Under the pieces are notes generated by a model, which searched no databases, was not told the DNA's origin, and was given only the letters and a program-made list of their open reading frames with translations. From positions 157,850-221,849 of the forward strand of contig QANU01016298.1 of assembly GCA_003254905.1 (NCBI GenBank): a DNA stretch of 64,000 bases. The letters run 5' to 3'. Source of the stretch: Nissolia schottii. Taxonomy: Eukaryota > Streptophyta > Magnoliopsida > Fabales > Fabaceae. Position 1 is the stretch's first letter. Each line of letters starts with the position of its first letter. This document shows, piece after piece, positions 54,534-64,000 of the stretch. The translations under genes were made by a program, and so were the position numbers.

Positions 54534-57494
54534 GGTGCTTTGCTTTATATAGCTGCAATTGAATTGAACCAATTATTATTTAGAATTTAGGGTATATACA
54601 AGCCAACAAGAAGTAAAGACTTGGATTCTCTTCTCTCTACGGAATTGGAGAGTGGGGACCCCAATGAGAAATGAGGGAATGGAGGGAAATGTAAGGCCCT
54701 ACCTGTCGGTTGGCTACCCGGTTGGGTGGCATCAATAAGGACCCACTCACACCAACGTTTGTGGCTCTCCTCTCCCACCACCACACACCCCCCTTTCTTT
54801 TTCTTTACTTGTATTTTGTCACATAAACTTAGTTGCTCTTGCTATAAGAAAAATTTCTCTGTCTCTTGTGTAACGTAAAACTCTAACATACTGCTCGTAA
54901 TATTTGTAATGTGAAGTTTATTAAGAGTAAATATATGTGTGTAATTCAGTAATATTAAAATAGACTTTAATATAATCTAAAGAATTGAGTGAGTCTAACT
55001 AAATTTCAAAAATTTGTTGAAAGGAAAGAATAACAATTAATTCCATTTATAAAAGAGCAATACAAAAGACATGTCTCGGGGATAATTATTAATTTCATTT
55101 TTTATATCTCTAAAAAAAAAATACAAGATACGCGTCTCTTCTATTCTCAGGTCTCCATCCTTTCTGTTTGCTGCATAAGAATAAATACATGCGAGTGATT
55201 TAAAAACGGTCTTAAAGATAAATTTTAAAATCTGTCTTAAAAACCTAGCTCAAAACAAATGATTGTCTTGCTCTTATTATAAAGAATATTCCCGAGTAGC
55301 CTAAGATGACCGATAGAGTACTATAACAATTCATCTCATTTTTAATTCCCTATTTCCCACTCAATAGTTCATTATTCCATCCTTACCCTTTCCTTCTCCA
55401 TTGAATTTCGTAACTACCATTGATCGAGCCAACTCGGAGTTGGGTCAGTGTATGCAGCAGACACTGAATGAGCCAAGACCTTGTGAGCGTGTCGGGTTGT
55501 ACTTTTCTATGTGTTATGTATATGTTGTGCCCACATTTCGATTTGGTTAAGCATTAACACTTTGTTTGCAGCCATTGGTGTTGCTGCACTGATATATCAT
55601 CCGTAGTCCCCACCATCATCAATCATATCTTCAATTAACCTTCCATAGTTCTTAGTTTTCTTCGAGTGCTAGCTGGCCTAGCCCTTTGGTCTCGCGACAA
55701 AGGGTTTAATTTAATTTATATAACTTTAATTCTTTGCCCGAATTGTGGTGTCAACTTGCGTAGAAACTGTCCTTTTCGGTGCCTCAATTTGTGACACACA
55801 GGCCATGGCTAGCGATCTAGCCTAGCGGGAAGGAGGTAATTCACGTGCACAATAATAATATTTACGTGACAATTTTGTTTGCTTTATTTTGTTGCGAGTG
55901 AAGGCATAAAGTACTTTAGCACATTAGAATATCCAACATGGTTCTCATGGTGTGTTGGAGGAATAAAAGTCTTATGATCCATTTTAATTAATGAAAAGTG
56001 AAAGAAAGAAAACAAACCATACAGTAGATTTGAATATTTTTTGCTGAATTTCTCATAATGAAAGTTAAAACATTAATATAGAGAGATTGTAGAACAATAT
56101 ATATCTATCCAATAAAAAACATGAATGAAATGATTATATCTAAACTGTATATTCTCTGTACTTTTAAATAATTGTCATATCTTTTGCCCTATACCATATA
56201 TTACACTGATTATCATAGAAGCGCGTTATCTTGTTGCTTGTTATACCATTGTTCAAGTAAAACCCCTTTAATGGCAGCAACGTACACTACTATCTAGCGT
56301 TTGGAAGATTCACAATTTTTGTGTAATTGAGATGCCCTCCATTCCACTTAAGGCATGGCATTGTAATTTGTATCGAAATAGCAAATTAGGTTTGAGATTA
56401 CCTAATCTGTTTATGATGAATGCAGGGGTTGGGAACCTGCCGGTGTACTACTTAGATTATGACACTTAAAATCGGTTCGTGCTCTAAAATATTTTAATTA
56501 GAATTAAATGCATTATTTTATGGCATAAAGGGGCTATTTATAAAATTAGTTATGAGTAACCAATTTTTTTTTATTAAATTTGGATAAGACCTTACCTTAA
56601 TTAGATAAGATTGTTGTTGTTTTTATCTTAGCTTGGAGATCAATCCACCAAGTCGGGGTGCAGTTACATGATCTTATCACACAACCTAAATCAGATTTTA
56701 AGTTGGGCCGACTCATGTAAATCATGTTCCATATTTTTAGTTTGTAACATAATTATATTAAAAAAACATCCTTCAAAGTGAGAGATTCACTTTTGAGGAT
56801 AAAACGAATAATCTCACCAATAATTAATAATGTAAAAATGGATCCCACTATTATCAATATCTCCATCTAAGCATGTATGAACAGAAACTACGTACACAGA
56901 CAGTGAGACACCATTCATTCCAAAACAGTGTCAATGATGTGGCACCTTTTAAATGCTGAAGAGTCCATCCTGACAACCTCTTTCAATGTTGCTGGTTCGC
57001 TGGATTAGCCATGAAACTGCTAAAAAGCTACCAATGCATTTGCTTTGTCAATTCTAGCTAGGAAAAACCGTTCTCTACAATATTAGATATTGCCAACAAG
57101 GAAATGTACTATCACGAACTTGAAATTTAAATTCGCACCTCTCCTTTTCCCTTGGGAATTGTTCATAGGTACGTAGCTGGAAACAACTTTGCCAAAGAAG
57201 TGCTAGCAGGTGCTGGTTTTAAGTCATATTACATACTTTCTTATTTTTCTCTACACTTGCGTTGAGCTCGTGAATCTTAACTAGCGGTCAATCTATCGGG
57301 AATAATTATTAGGGCTGCTATTCGTTCAGACATCCTATACACACAATATATTAAAAGAGGAAAAGATAAAAGTGTTGTATTTGGAACAACAAATAATATC
57401 TTTTACGCAAACTGTATTAACGCGTGTACATATAACATCTACACTTGTGCACATGGTATCAATGCATGTTAAAAAAGGTATTAATGTAATTATT
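52484..57494. other. Intergenic sequence without recognisable genes
   Basis: Five kb with no supported coding sequence. ORFs at 52761-53012, 54587-54784 and 57335-57547 have no family resemblance. Includes a long (CT)n run at 54448-54529 followed by a TATATAG at 54546, which could be a promoter, but no gene follows. Confidence 0.4.
54448..54529. repeat. (CT)n microsatellite with one N
   Basis: About 40 CT dinucleotides with an ambiguous base at 54491. Confidence 0.95.
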
Positions 57495-57499
57495 TCACA

Positions 57500-59611
57500 G
57501 TAAGTATGAATTTCGAAAGAATAGAATTGAAAATGAAGAGCCTCCACAAAGATTAACTGGCCTTGAGATTCTGAGGAGGGTTAGACATCTTCCGAATATT
57601 ACTGAAGTTAGCAAAGTTGTTAGGTTTCAAGGTTACGGGGAAGAACATAAATGGACTAAGAAGAGTATATTCTAGGATTTTCCTTGTTGGAAAGATAACT
57701 TGGTTCGTCATTGCCTAGATGTTATGCATATTGAAAAAAATATTTTTGATAATATAATGCATACTGTCATCGACACCGATCAAACCAAGGACAATGAGAA
57801 GGCAAGGCTAGATTTAAAACAATTTTGTAGATGTCCCAAGTTGAACCTACAACAAAATTCTGGTGGTCGTTTCATGAAGCCCAAAACGTGTTACACCCTG
57901 AACAAGCGACAAGTTCAAAGTGCGTTTCATTGGTTGCAAGATTTGAAAATGCCTGACGGTTATGCATCTAACTTGGCTCGATGTGACAATCTTGCGCAAG
58001 AGAAATTGGTTGGCATGAAGAGTCACGACTGTCATGTGTTTATGCAGTGTCTTCTCCCAAATGCATTCAGAGAACTACCGAAGAGCGTGTTGAAACTGAT
58101 GAATGAGTTGAGCCAGTTTTTCAAAACCTTATGCTTGTCGACTGTTGACGTTGAAGACCTGTTAGTCATGGAGCAAAACAATCCCATTATCCTTTTTTCA
58201 CTTGAGAGGGTGTTTCCCCCGGCATTTTTTGATGTAATGGAGCATTTTCCTGTACACTTAGCTTATGAAGGCTGAATGTGTGGTCCGGTTCCGTATAGGT
58301 AGATGTATCCATTTGAAAGGTGCATGGAAGTGTTCAAAAGAAGAGTCGAAAATAGGGCTCAAGTTGAGAGGTCGATATGCGAGGCATTCTTAACCAAGGA
58401 AACTTCTTACTTTTGTTTGTACTACTTTGGTACTAATGTTAATTGCAATAGAACTATAGTGGGACGTAACGATGATGGTGGTGCAATGTCTAATCAGTCG
58501 ACATTTTCAATTTTCAATCAAACTGGATGCACAACTAAAAGAGCAAACGATTATTGGTTGAATGCACAAGAAATAGTGGCAACTTACTTGGTTGTTTTGC
58601 TGAATTGTGAAGAAGTACCTCTGTATTACCAATAAGTTCAATCGATTATTGTAATCTTGTTTCATTTATTAATACGCAGTTTCTAAAAAATGTTGATTAT
58701 GTTGATGCGTGTTAACAAGATGTTCAACAACAATTTGGTGATCATTCCTCCGATCAAATGTTTTCTTCGTGGTTTACAAATCATGTAGTGTTTAACTTTA
58801 AACTATATATTTCAATCGAACGATTTCCTTTATCATAATCGGATACGTATAACTTAGTTTTAAAATCTATATAGGTGCAAAATTATTGTAGCAACGACCA
58901 TCACTTGATGAGTTTGACATGGGGACCTATGAACAAAGCAATTAGTTGGCCCATTTATTTTGTTAATGGATACAGGTTTCACACATCTAAATGGGCAACT
59001 GGACAAAGGACAAACAATAGTGGGGTTTGAGTTAAGGGTGCATATTCTAATGTTGCTGAAACAACCAATGATTGGTATGGAGTGCTTAAACAAATTATTA
59101 AATTAGAATATGCATACGACGGTCCATCTCATCATGTTGTACTTTTCTGCTGTGATTGGTATGGTCCAAACGAAAATTGGACTCACCCCGACTACAAAAC
59201 CATTGAGATTAATCCTACAAGGCGGTATCGGGAGTATTTGTTGCTGAAAGAGCAAAACAAGTTTATTACGCAAACTATCCAGGAGCTAGCCAATCGTGTT
59301 GGAAAGTTGTGATGAAATACAAAAGAAGTGGTCGAATTGAGTTTGATGACACAAAATCTTTAGACAATACATTTGATCAAGCATATCAACTGCCGGAGCC
59401 AATCCCGACAACAATAATTGTTGAGTCTCCATTGCCTACCACATTAGGTAGCAGTACATTTGATGATGACCCTGACATAGTTGAACTTCCTAACCTCCAA
59501 CAACATGCAAGTGATAAAGAAATTGATGTATACAATGATAATGAAGAAGAAGAGTTCGATGATGAACTTAGTTCTGAAAATTACGATGACAGTTTTGAAC
59601 TTTTAGAATAG
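57500..59611 (+). pseudogene. TNP2-like CACTA transposase, broken
   Basis: Begins behind a TTTCACAG acceptor: PPQRLTGLEILRRVRHLP, then KWTKKSIF, stop (TAG near 57674), DFPCWKDNLVRHCLDVMHIE and KNIFDNIM. The phrase VRHCLDVMHIEKN is diagnostic of tnp2 transposases. KRQVQSAFHWLQDLKMPDGY, LVGMKSHDCHVFMQCLLPNA and FRELPKSVL follow. A DUF4218-type part (FFDVMEHFPVHLAYEG, stop, MCGPVPYR, stop, MYPFERCMEVFKRRVENRAQ) has stops at Lys and Trp positions. After an intron-like gap come QQQFGDHSSDQMFSSWF (58720-58785) and a DUF4216-type part (PIYFVNGYRFHTSKW, NSGV, NDWYGVLKQIIKLEYAY, VVLFCCDWYGPNENW, about 58900-59290). The last frame, 59309-59611, is acidic (DDDPDIVELPN, EEEEFDDEL) and ends the gene. Inactive as written; acts in family by cutting CACTA ends. 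Confidence 0.88.
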
Positions 59612-60164
59612 TATATGTAATTATTTGAGAATTTGTAACACAATTTCATTTGAATATTATGTGTAATTTTCTTATTAACTTTTATTGCATAAATTTATTT
59701 TTAATATTTAATTATTGTAAGGATAATTTATTATTTATGTATTAAAATAAATAGATAAATATTTCGTTGTATATTCTATTTAATTATATATTATATTTAA
59801 TAAAAATATTAATTGGATTAATTAAATGTACATCTATTTAACTAAATTTTAAATTAAACCTTTTAATTTTATATGGAATGTCATATTTTGGTATTAGATA
59901 ATTATTGAATTATTTATTATATTTACTAAAAATATTTTTGAACTTAATATTTATTTAATTCAATAATTATATAATTATATATTTATTTCATATACAATAT
60001 ATAGAATTAAATAATAATTTAATTACTTTTTATTTAATTAAATAATTATATTATTAAATATTTATTTAATATATAATTTCTTGCATTAAATATTAATTTA
60101 ATTACTTACATAATAATAATAATTAAATAATAATTTTTTAAAATTAATTATCTTTACCGTAGAA
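59612..60164. other. AT-rich spacer inside the CACTA element
   Basis: More than 80% A/T by eye, TTAATTATTATATT-type text, no ORF. Lies between the transposase end and the subterminal repeats. Confidence 0.6.
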
Positions 60165-60605
60165 TATTGCCCACAGTAATATATCGATGACAATATCTTC
60201 AAAATAGTAATTTAATATTGATAATTATGTTGATTCTTTTCGATGGTAATTTCAACAAATTACCGTCGGCTAGAACTGACATTATATTTGCTATGTCACC
60301 ACCGGCTATCACTGACGGTAAATTGTCATAAATTTATGTATAAATATCATTTAGTTTTCGCCAAAATTAATCGACGGTAAACAGAATAAAATATTAATAT
60401 TATTACTGTCAGTTTTAGTTGACGGTAAACGATTCAATTTGAACCGTTCCTGCACCGCCATTTGTGCCGGTCAACACCGACGGTAATTACCGTCGGCTAT
60501 GTCGATCTGACAGTAATAAGTTACCATCGAGGCTTATATTGTCGATCCACTTTTCGACGGTAATCAAGAAAAACTCCAACGGTAACTAGCATTTTTCTTG
60601 TAGTG
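60165..60605. repeat. CACTA subterminal repeats and 3' terminus
   Basis: Words ACCGTCGGC, CGACGGTAA and GACGGTAAT occur many times in both orientations from about 60260 to 60590, the usual transposase-binding layout of CACTA ends. The terminus TAGTG is at 60601-60605. Confidence 0.85.
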
Positions 60606-63600
60606 TATGTAGAATTACTCGACAGATTATACTGTCAGTGCCAATGTATGACTTTTGCTTGTTTACTTAATTATTTTAAGTTCTAGTTCTAGAGTTATGA
60701 GTAACAGAAATTGTTAAGAACTTGACAATTAAATGTTGTGTTCAAGTTTCAGAGTTATGAGTACAATTACTTGTGTATAGAAACTTAATTGCAGATAATA
60801 ATATCTTACAGACAAATTCAGAGTGACAAAAGTACAAAGAGAAATCCTAAGAAAAAGGAAAAGAAAAAGCGTCTAATCTAAAAGAGAAAAGAAAATGGTG
60901 AAGTTCAGGATGTGTACTTGACTTTTATTTCTCATCTTTTGAAGTGCCATTGGAGGCATGGGCGAGCATGTGAGAGTGTATGCAAGTGTGTGATTCTAGA
61001 AACTTGAGAAAATATGAGCCTGATAGGTTCTATTTATAGAAAAAATTGAGCCCTGATGATTACTTAACTACTTTTGGTGCCATCAGCGTCACAACCTTTG
61101 AATTTGAATATGGGAGCCAAGCTATGCTTCATGATGAGAAGCCTTCAAAACACTCATTTTTCCATGTGTCTTCAATCCAACGAACTACTTGTCATATTAT
61201 TAGCCCTCAGATCTTCTAGTTACTGTTGCAAGCTCCAGAGCGTGTCGTGCTTTGGACCCTTAGATGTAATCGTAACTGTCATCAACCTCCGCATCGCCAT
61301 GTCATGTCTTGGACCTTCATATCATAAGTAATTGTCATCCTCCTCCAACAAGTTGTCTCATGTATTTCATCTGTCATGATTCCTGATCAACACTTAGCAA
61401 ATTTTTTAAGTCCATTAATATTAAAGCCTTGTGAACTTTATATTCATTAGACCTTTCAACATAAGGTTATTGCCCTTAGTCCACTTATGACTCAAAAAGT
61501 CATCTTCTGACTGTCAAAAAAAAAAAAATTCAGGATAACACTTTTATCATAGTGTGAATTTATTAATTTTTTCATCTCTAGTGCCCCTTGGACACCTTAT
61601 TTTCTACAATATAGTTTTGATTATTTGTTTCTATTCAACAACAATTAGCATTGAACTACTTTTGGAAAACCATATTAACACATTGCAAATGGAGCGTAAG
61701 ATCAAAGTACAATATCTGGTAATAGAATAATTTATGCAGCTAATTAATGTTGCAGCGTACTGAATTTATAGTGTGGAATTAATTTATAACAGTGGGATAG
61801 AGGAAGCACATATATAATTAACTGGAGCCTGAACTCCCTACTTTTTTTTTCTCCCCTCCCTTACTTTTTATAATAATTATGATGACAAAAATTTGATATA
61901 TGTATAGTTTTAGCATTGAACAAATCACACTGACACATCACAGAGAATGCAAACCAATCATGAATATCATACGCTCATTACTTCTCCCTCTCCTTTTCTA
62001 AATAAAGGGTCCACAAACCATCCATCTCATTGTTCTTTAATTGTTGTTGATATGAGATTAAAAGAGAGAGACACTCAGGAATATCTGAAAGCCATTGCCT
62101 TATGTGAAAATCAAAGGACAAGAAGGTTTTTTTTTTTTCCTGGATGAATTCATTAAAGAAGGCTTGAATTCACAAAAGACAAGTTGTACTTACAAGTTAA
62201 TAGCTCGAAAAATAACTAGCGATTGAGATTCAACAATGCTCGACACTTATAAATCAAGTATTATTAAAACTTTTCAAGAGAAAACCCTGAACCTAAGGGC
62301 AAAATAGGGCTGAAGACAACCCCTCAACTGATTAGCACATATTAACAATTCCCAATTCAGCATCAAATTAAAGCCTTAATCTGTCACCAGAAAGTTTATT
62401 TTTACCTAATGATCAAACACTTGCATATAAGGAAAAGCAAACTACCTCGGATTTCTTAGCCGCACTTCAATAACATGCAACGTTTCAATCTCGTGGCCCA
62501 TTTTCAATTAAATGAAAATGAATGCTCATGAACAAAACAAATAAAAAAAGACTGGCGAGAGAAAAGAATGGCAGTTTGGTTATTGTTGCAGAACACAAGG
62601 GAAATCTTTAAATCCATGCTTATTTGTATAGGATTAATATTTATATGGTGGTTATCCGGTAGAGTTGTGAATGTCACCCTTGATAGTGATACGGATATAT
62701 GCCCTTTCAGCATTTCCTGTAACCTTTTTGTTTATCTTTTTTTTTCTTCCCCAAACAATTTCTGAAACCTTTTAAAGATGCTAGGATAGAAAATATGAAT
62801 TCTCTCAATTTGATTTTTTTGTCCTGAAAGTCATGTGTAATTTTTTATTATTAATTGATAAGGTGGGAACTATACATAATATAAATAATAAAGAATTTAA
62901 TCTAAGTTATAGTAGCACCTGCAAATGACGTTCCAAGAACATCTACTATTGCAATCAAAATTGTGATAATAGCCAAGATTTATAGTCACAAGTGTTTTCG
63001 CCAAACACATTTTCAGAACCAAGCAGGGCTATAATCTCAATTTCAACCCTAACTATTGGCATAACCTAATTTAATGTGACAAATCAATGAAAATTCGAAT
63101 GATAATGAACTGAAGAACTAACGTAAATTACGACTTACAATTTCAGGGATTAAAACGTCAGTATTTGAATTTCAAAGAGGAATATAACTCCAATGAGTAT
63201 CTATCTATTTATCTATCTGTCTGATTTGTCTATCTGTCAATATATAATTCATATTAACAAAATAGCTGAGTTTTTCCCACCACTTATTTTGGAGAGAAAT
63301 TTTTTGCTAAAACTCACTAAACATTTTCATTAGACCCTACAAAAAATTTCCTAATTTATATTTCAACATTATCTCACATATAAAATAAACATTATTTAAA
63401 ATTTATAAAAAAAATAAAAAATTTCTAACCAAAAATTGAAAGCAATTCTCTAATATAATCTTTTCAAATACAAATTTTAGGAATTTTCTAACAACTAAAA
63501 TAAATAATATTTAATTTTTTATTAAAAAATTCTATAAATTTTAATATATATTATTCAAAATTACTTAAAAAGAAATTGTTACATAATTTTAATGTTTAAG

Positions 63601-64000
63601 TCAATTATAAATAAACGTATAAACACATATATCAAAATAAGTCGGCATAATACACGAGAAATGCTATGCGTACAACCCAAAATCTGCCAACTATTGTACA
63701 ACTCACTCTCCATAATACGCGTCACTTCTACTTTTTTTCTTATTCTTTACTTTTTCTCTCTCTTCTTCGTCATTCTCCCATCAATTTTTTATTTTGTTTC
63801 CATCTTGTTTTTATGAATCTAAAAGTTTTCATTTTCATTTCTATCATATTCGTTGTTTTTTGTTTTCAAAAGTTTATGCTTGTGTGTAGGAAAGTTTGTG
63901 CATGCTTATTCAAAAGTTTATGCATGTGTGATTGGTTAATGTAAATTTAGATAGCAACCTAAGAGGGGGGGGTGAATTAGGTTTTACTTGTTTTTCACCG
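60606..64000. other. Intergenic sequence to the window end
   Basis: No supported gene. 60779-61040 carries a minus-strand promoter-like box (TATAAATAGAACC, complement at 61028-61040) similar to that near 5470. 63655-63950 begins ATGCGTACAACCC and is CT-rich like the ends of the 33346 TIR element. The final bases (AGCAACCTAAGAGGGGGG, TGAATTAGG) resemble a dispersed legume repeat that continues outside the window. ORFs at 61074-61331 and 63592-63944 look like chance. Confidence 0.4.
63196..63240. repeat. (TATC)n-like imperfect microsatellite
   Basis: CTATCTATTTATCTATCTG repeats with TGTC variants. Confidence 0.8.

Larger units (their letters stand above)
57495..60605 (+). mobile_element. CACTA (En/Spm) transposon, 3' part
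   Basis: Contains the C-terminal half of a TNP2 transposase (57495-59611), an AT-rich stretch, then a subterminal repeat zone and the terminus AGCATTTTTCTTGTAGTG, whose complement CACTACAAGAAAAATGCT is the standard plant CACTA end. No matching left terminus lies within reach upstream, and the transposase begins in mid-protein, so the 5' half is lost. TAT follows the terminus and would be the right 3-bp duplication. Confidence 0.88.

Noticed and set aside
54587-54784. Minus-strand ORF of 65 codons near the CT repeat
   Set aside because: No recognisable motif, no partner exon; the TATA-like box nearby is not enough.
55400-55500. GAGCCAACTCGG patch as a possible miRNA precursor
   Set aside because: No convincing fold-back partner and no match to a known miRNA that I can recall with certainty.

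Overview
The window is nuclear DNA of a flowering plant, and a legume of the soybean type is my best guess. It is AT-rich, has spliced genes, (TA)n, (AAT)n and (CT)n microsatellites, and is dominated by plant transposable elements: LINE, Ty1/copia, Ty3/gypsy, CACTA and Mutator-like. The species guess is inference from these repeat families and was not tested. One 294-base N gap (19536-19829) and single Ns inside or near simple repeats show draft assembly.

Two genes look intact. On the minus strand, 11691-14473 is a four-exon GRAM-domain gene of the GEM (GLABRA2 expression modulator)-like family. Its splice sites and reading phase close perfectly to a 291-residue protein. On the plus strand, 35964-36281 is a single-exon classical arabinogalactan protein with signal peptide, Pro/Ala/Ser/Thr-rich core and GPI-type C-terminus. 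The other recognisable coding sequence is decayed or mobile: a plant-mobile-domain (MAIN-like) pseudogene cut by a LINE (1616-2770), a copia reverse transcriptase fragment (6170-6660), gypsy pol fragments (15740-16775 and 21040-21396), a LINE (38460-41078), and a CACTA TNP2 transposase (57495-59611).

Layout: 1-6.7 kb holds LINE, PMD pseudogene, telomere-like and AAT repeats and a copia scrap. 6.7-11.6 kb is empty AT-rich DNA. 11.6-14.6 kb is the GEM-like gene. 15-17 kb is gypsy remains. 20.6-32.8 kb is one nested gypsy composite: an outer element with about 420-bp LTRs, a deleted gag-pol, an 8-unit tandem array and an antisense ORF. That array is split by a second LTR element (22367-27618, flanked by GTGAA), which itself carries a third fragment. 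A fold-back LTR derivative (21402-21781, target duplication AAATG) and a solo LTR-like block (30303-31879) are also inserted. 33.3-34.6 kb is a TIR element and 36 kb the AGP gene. 37-44.4 kb is a cluster of fold-back elements, a LINE with a solo LTR, and a second solo LTR with a perfect target duplication. 49.8-52.5 kb has a CACTA-like end, a Mutator-type MITE with a perfect 9-bp target duplication, and a tandem duplication. 57.5-60.6 kb is the 3' half of a CACTA transposon ending in a canonical terminus.

The genes do not form a pathway. The value of the window is its record of nested insertions. I did not find a convincing undescribed biological system. The oddest structures are a phased array of paired 16-bp palindromes inside an LTR (23599-23851), the fold-back LTR derivative, and an LTR element whose two ends look more diverged than those of its older host.
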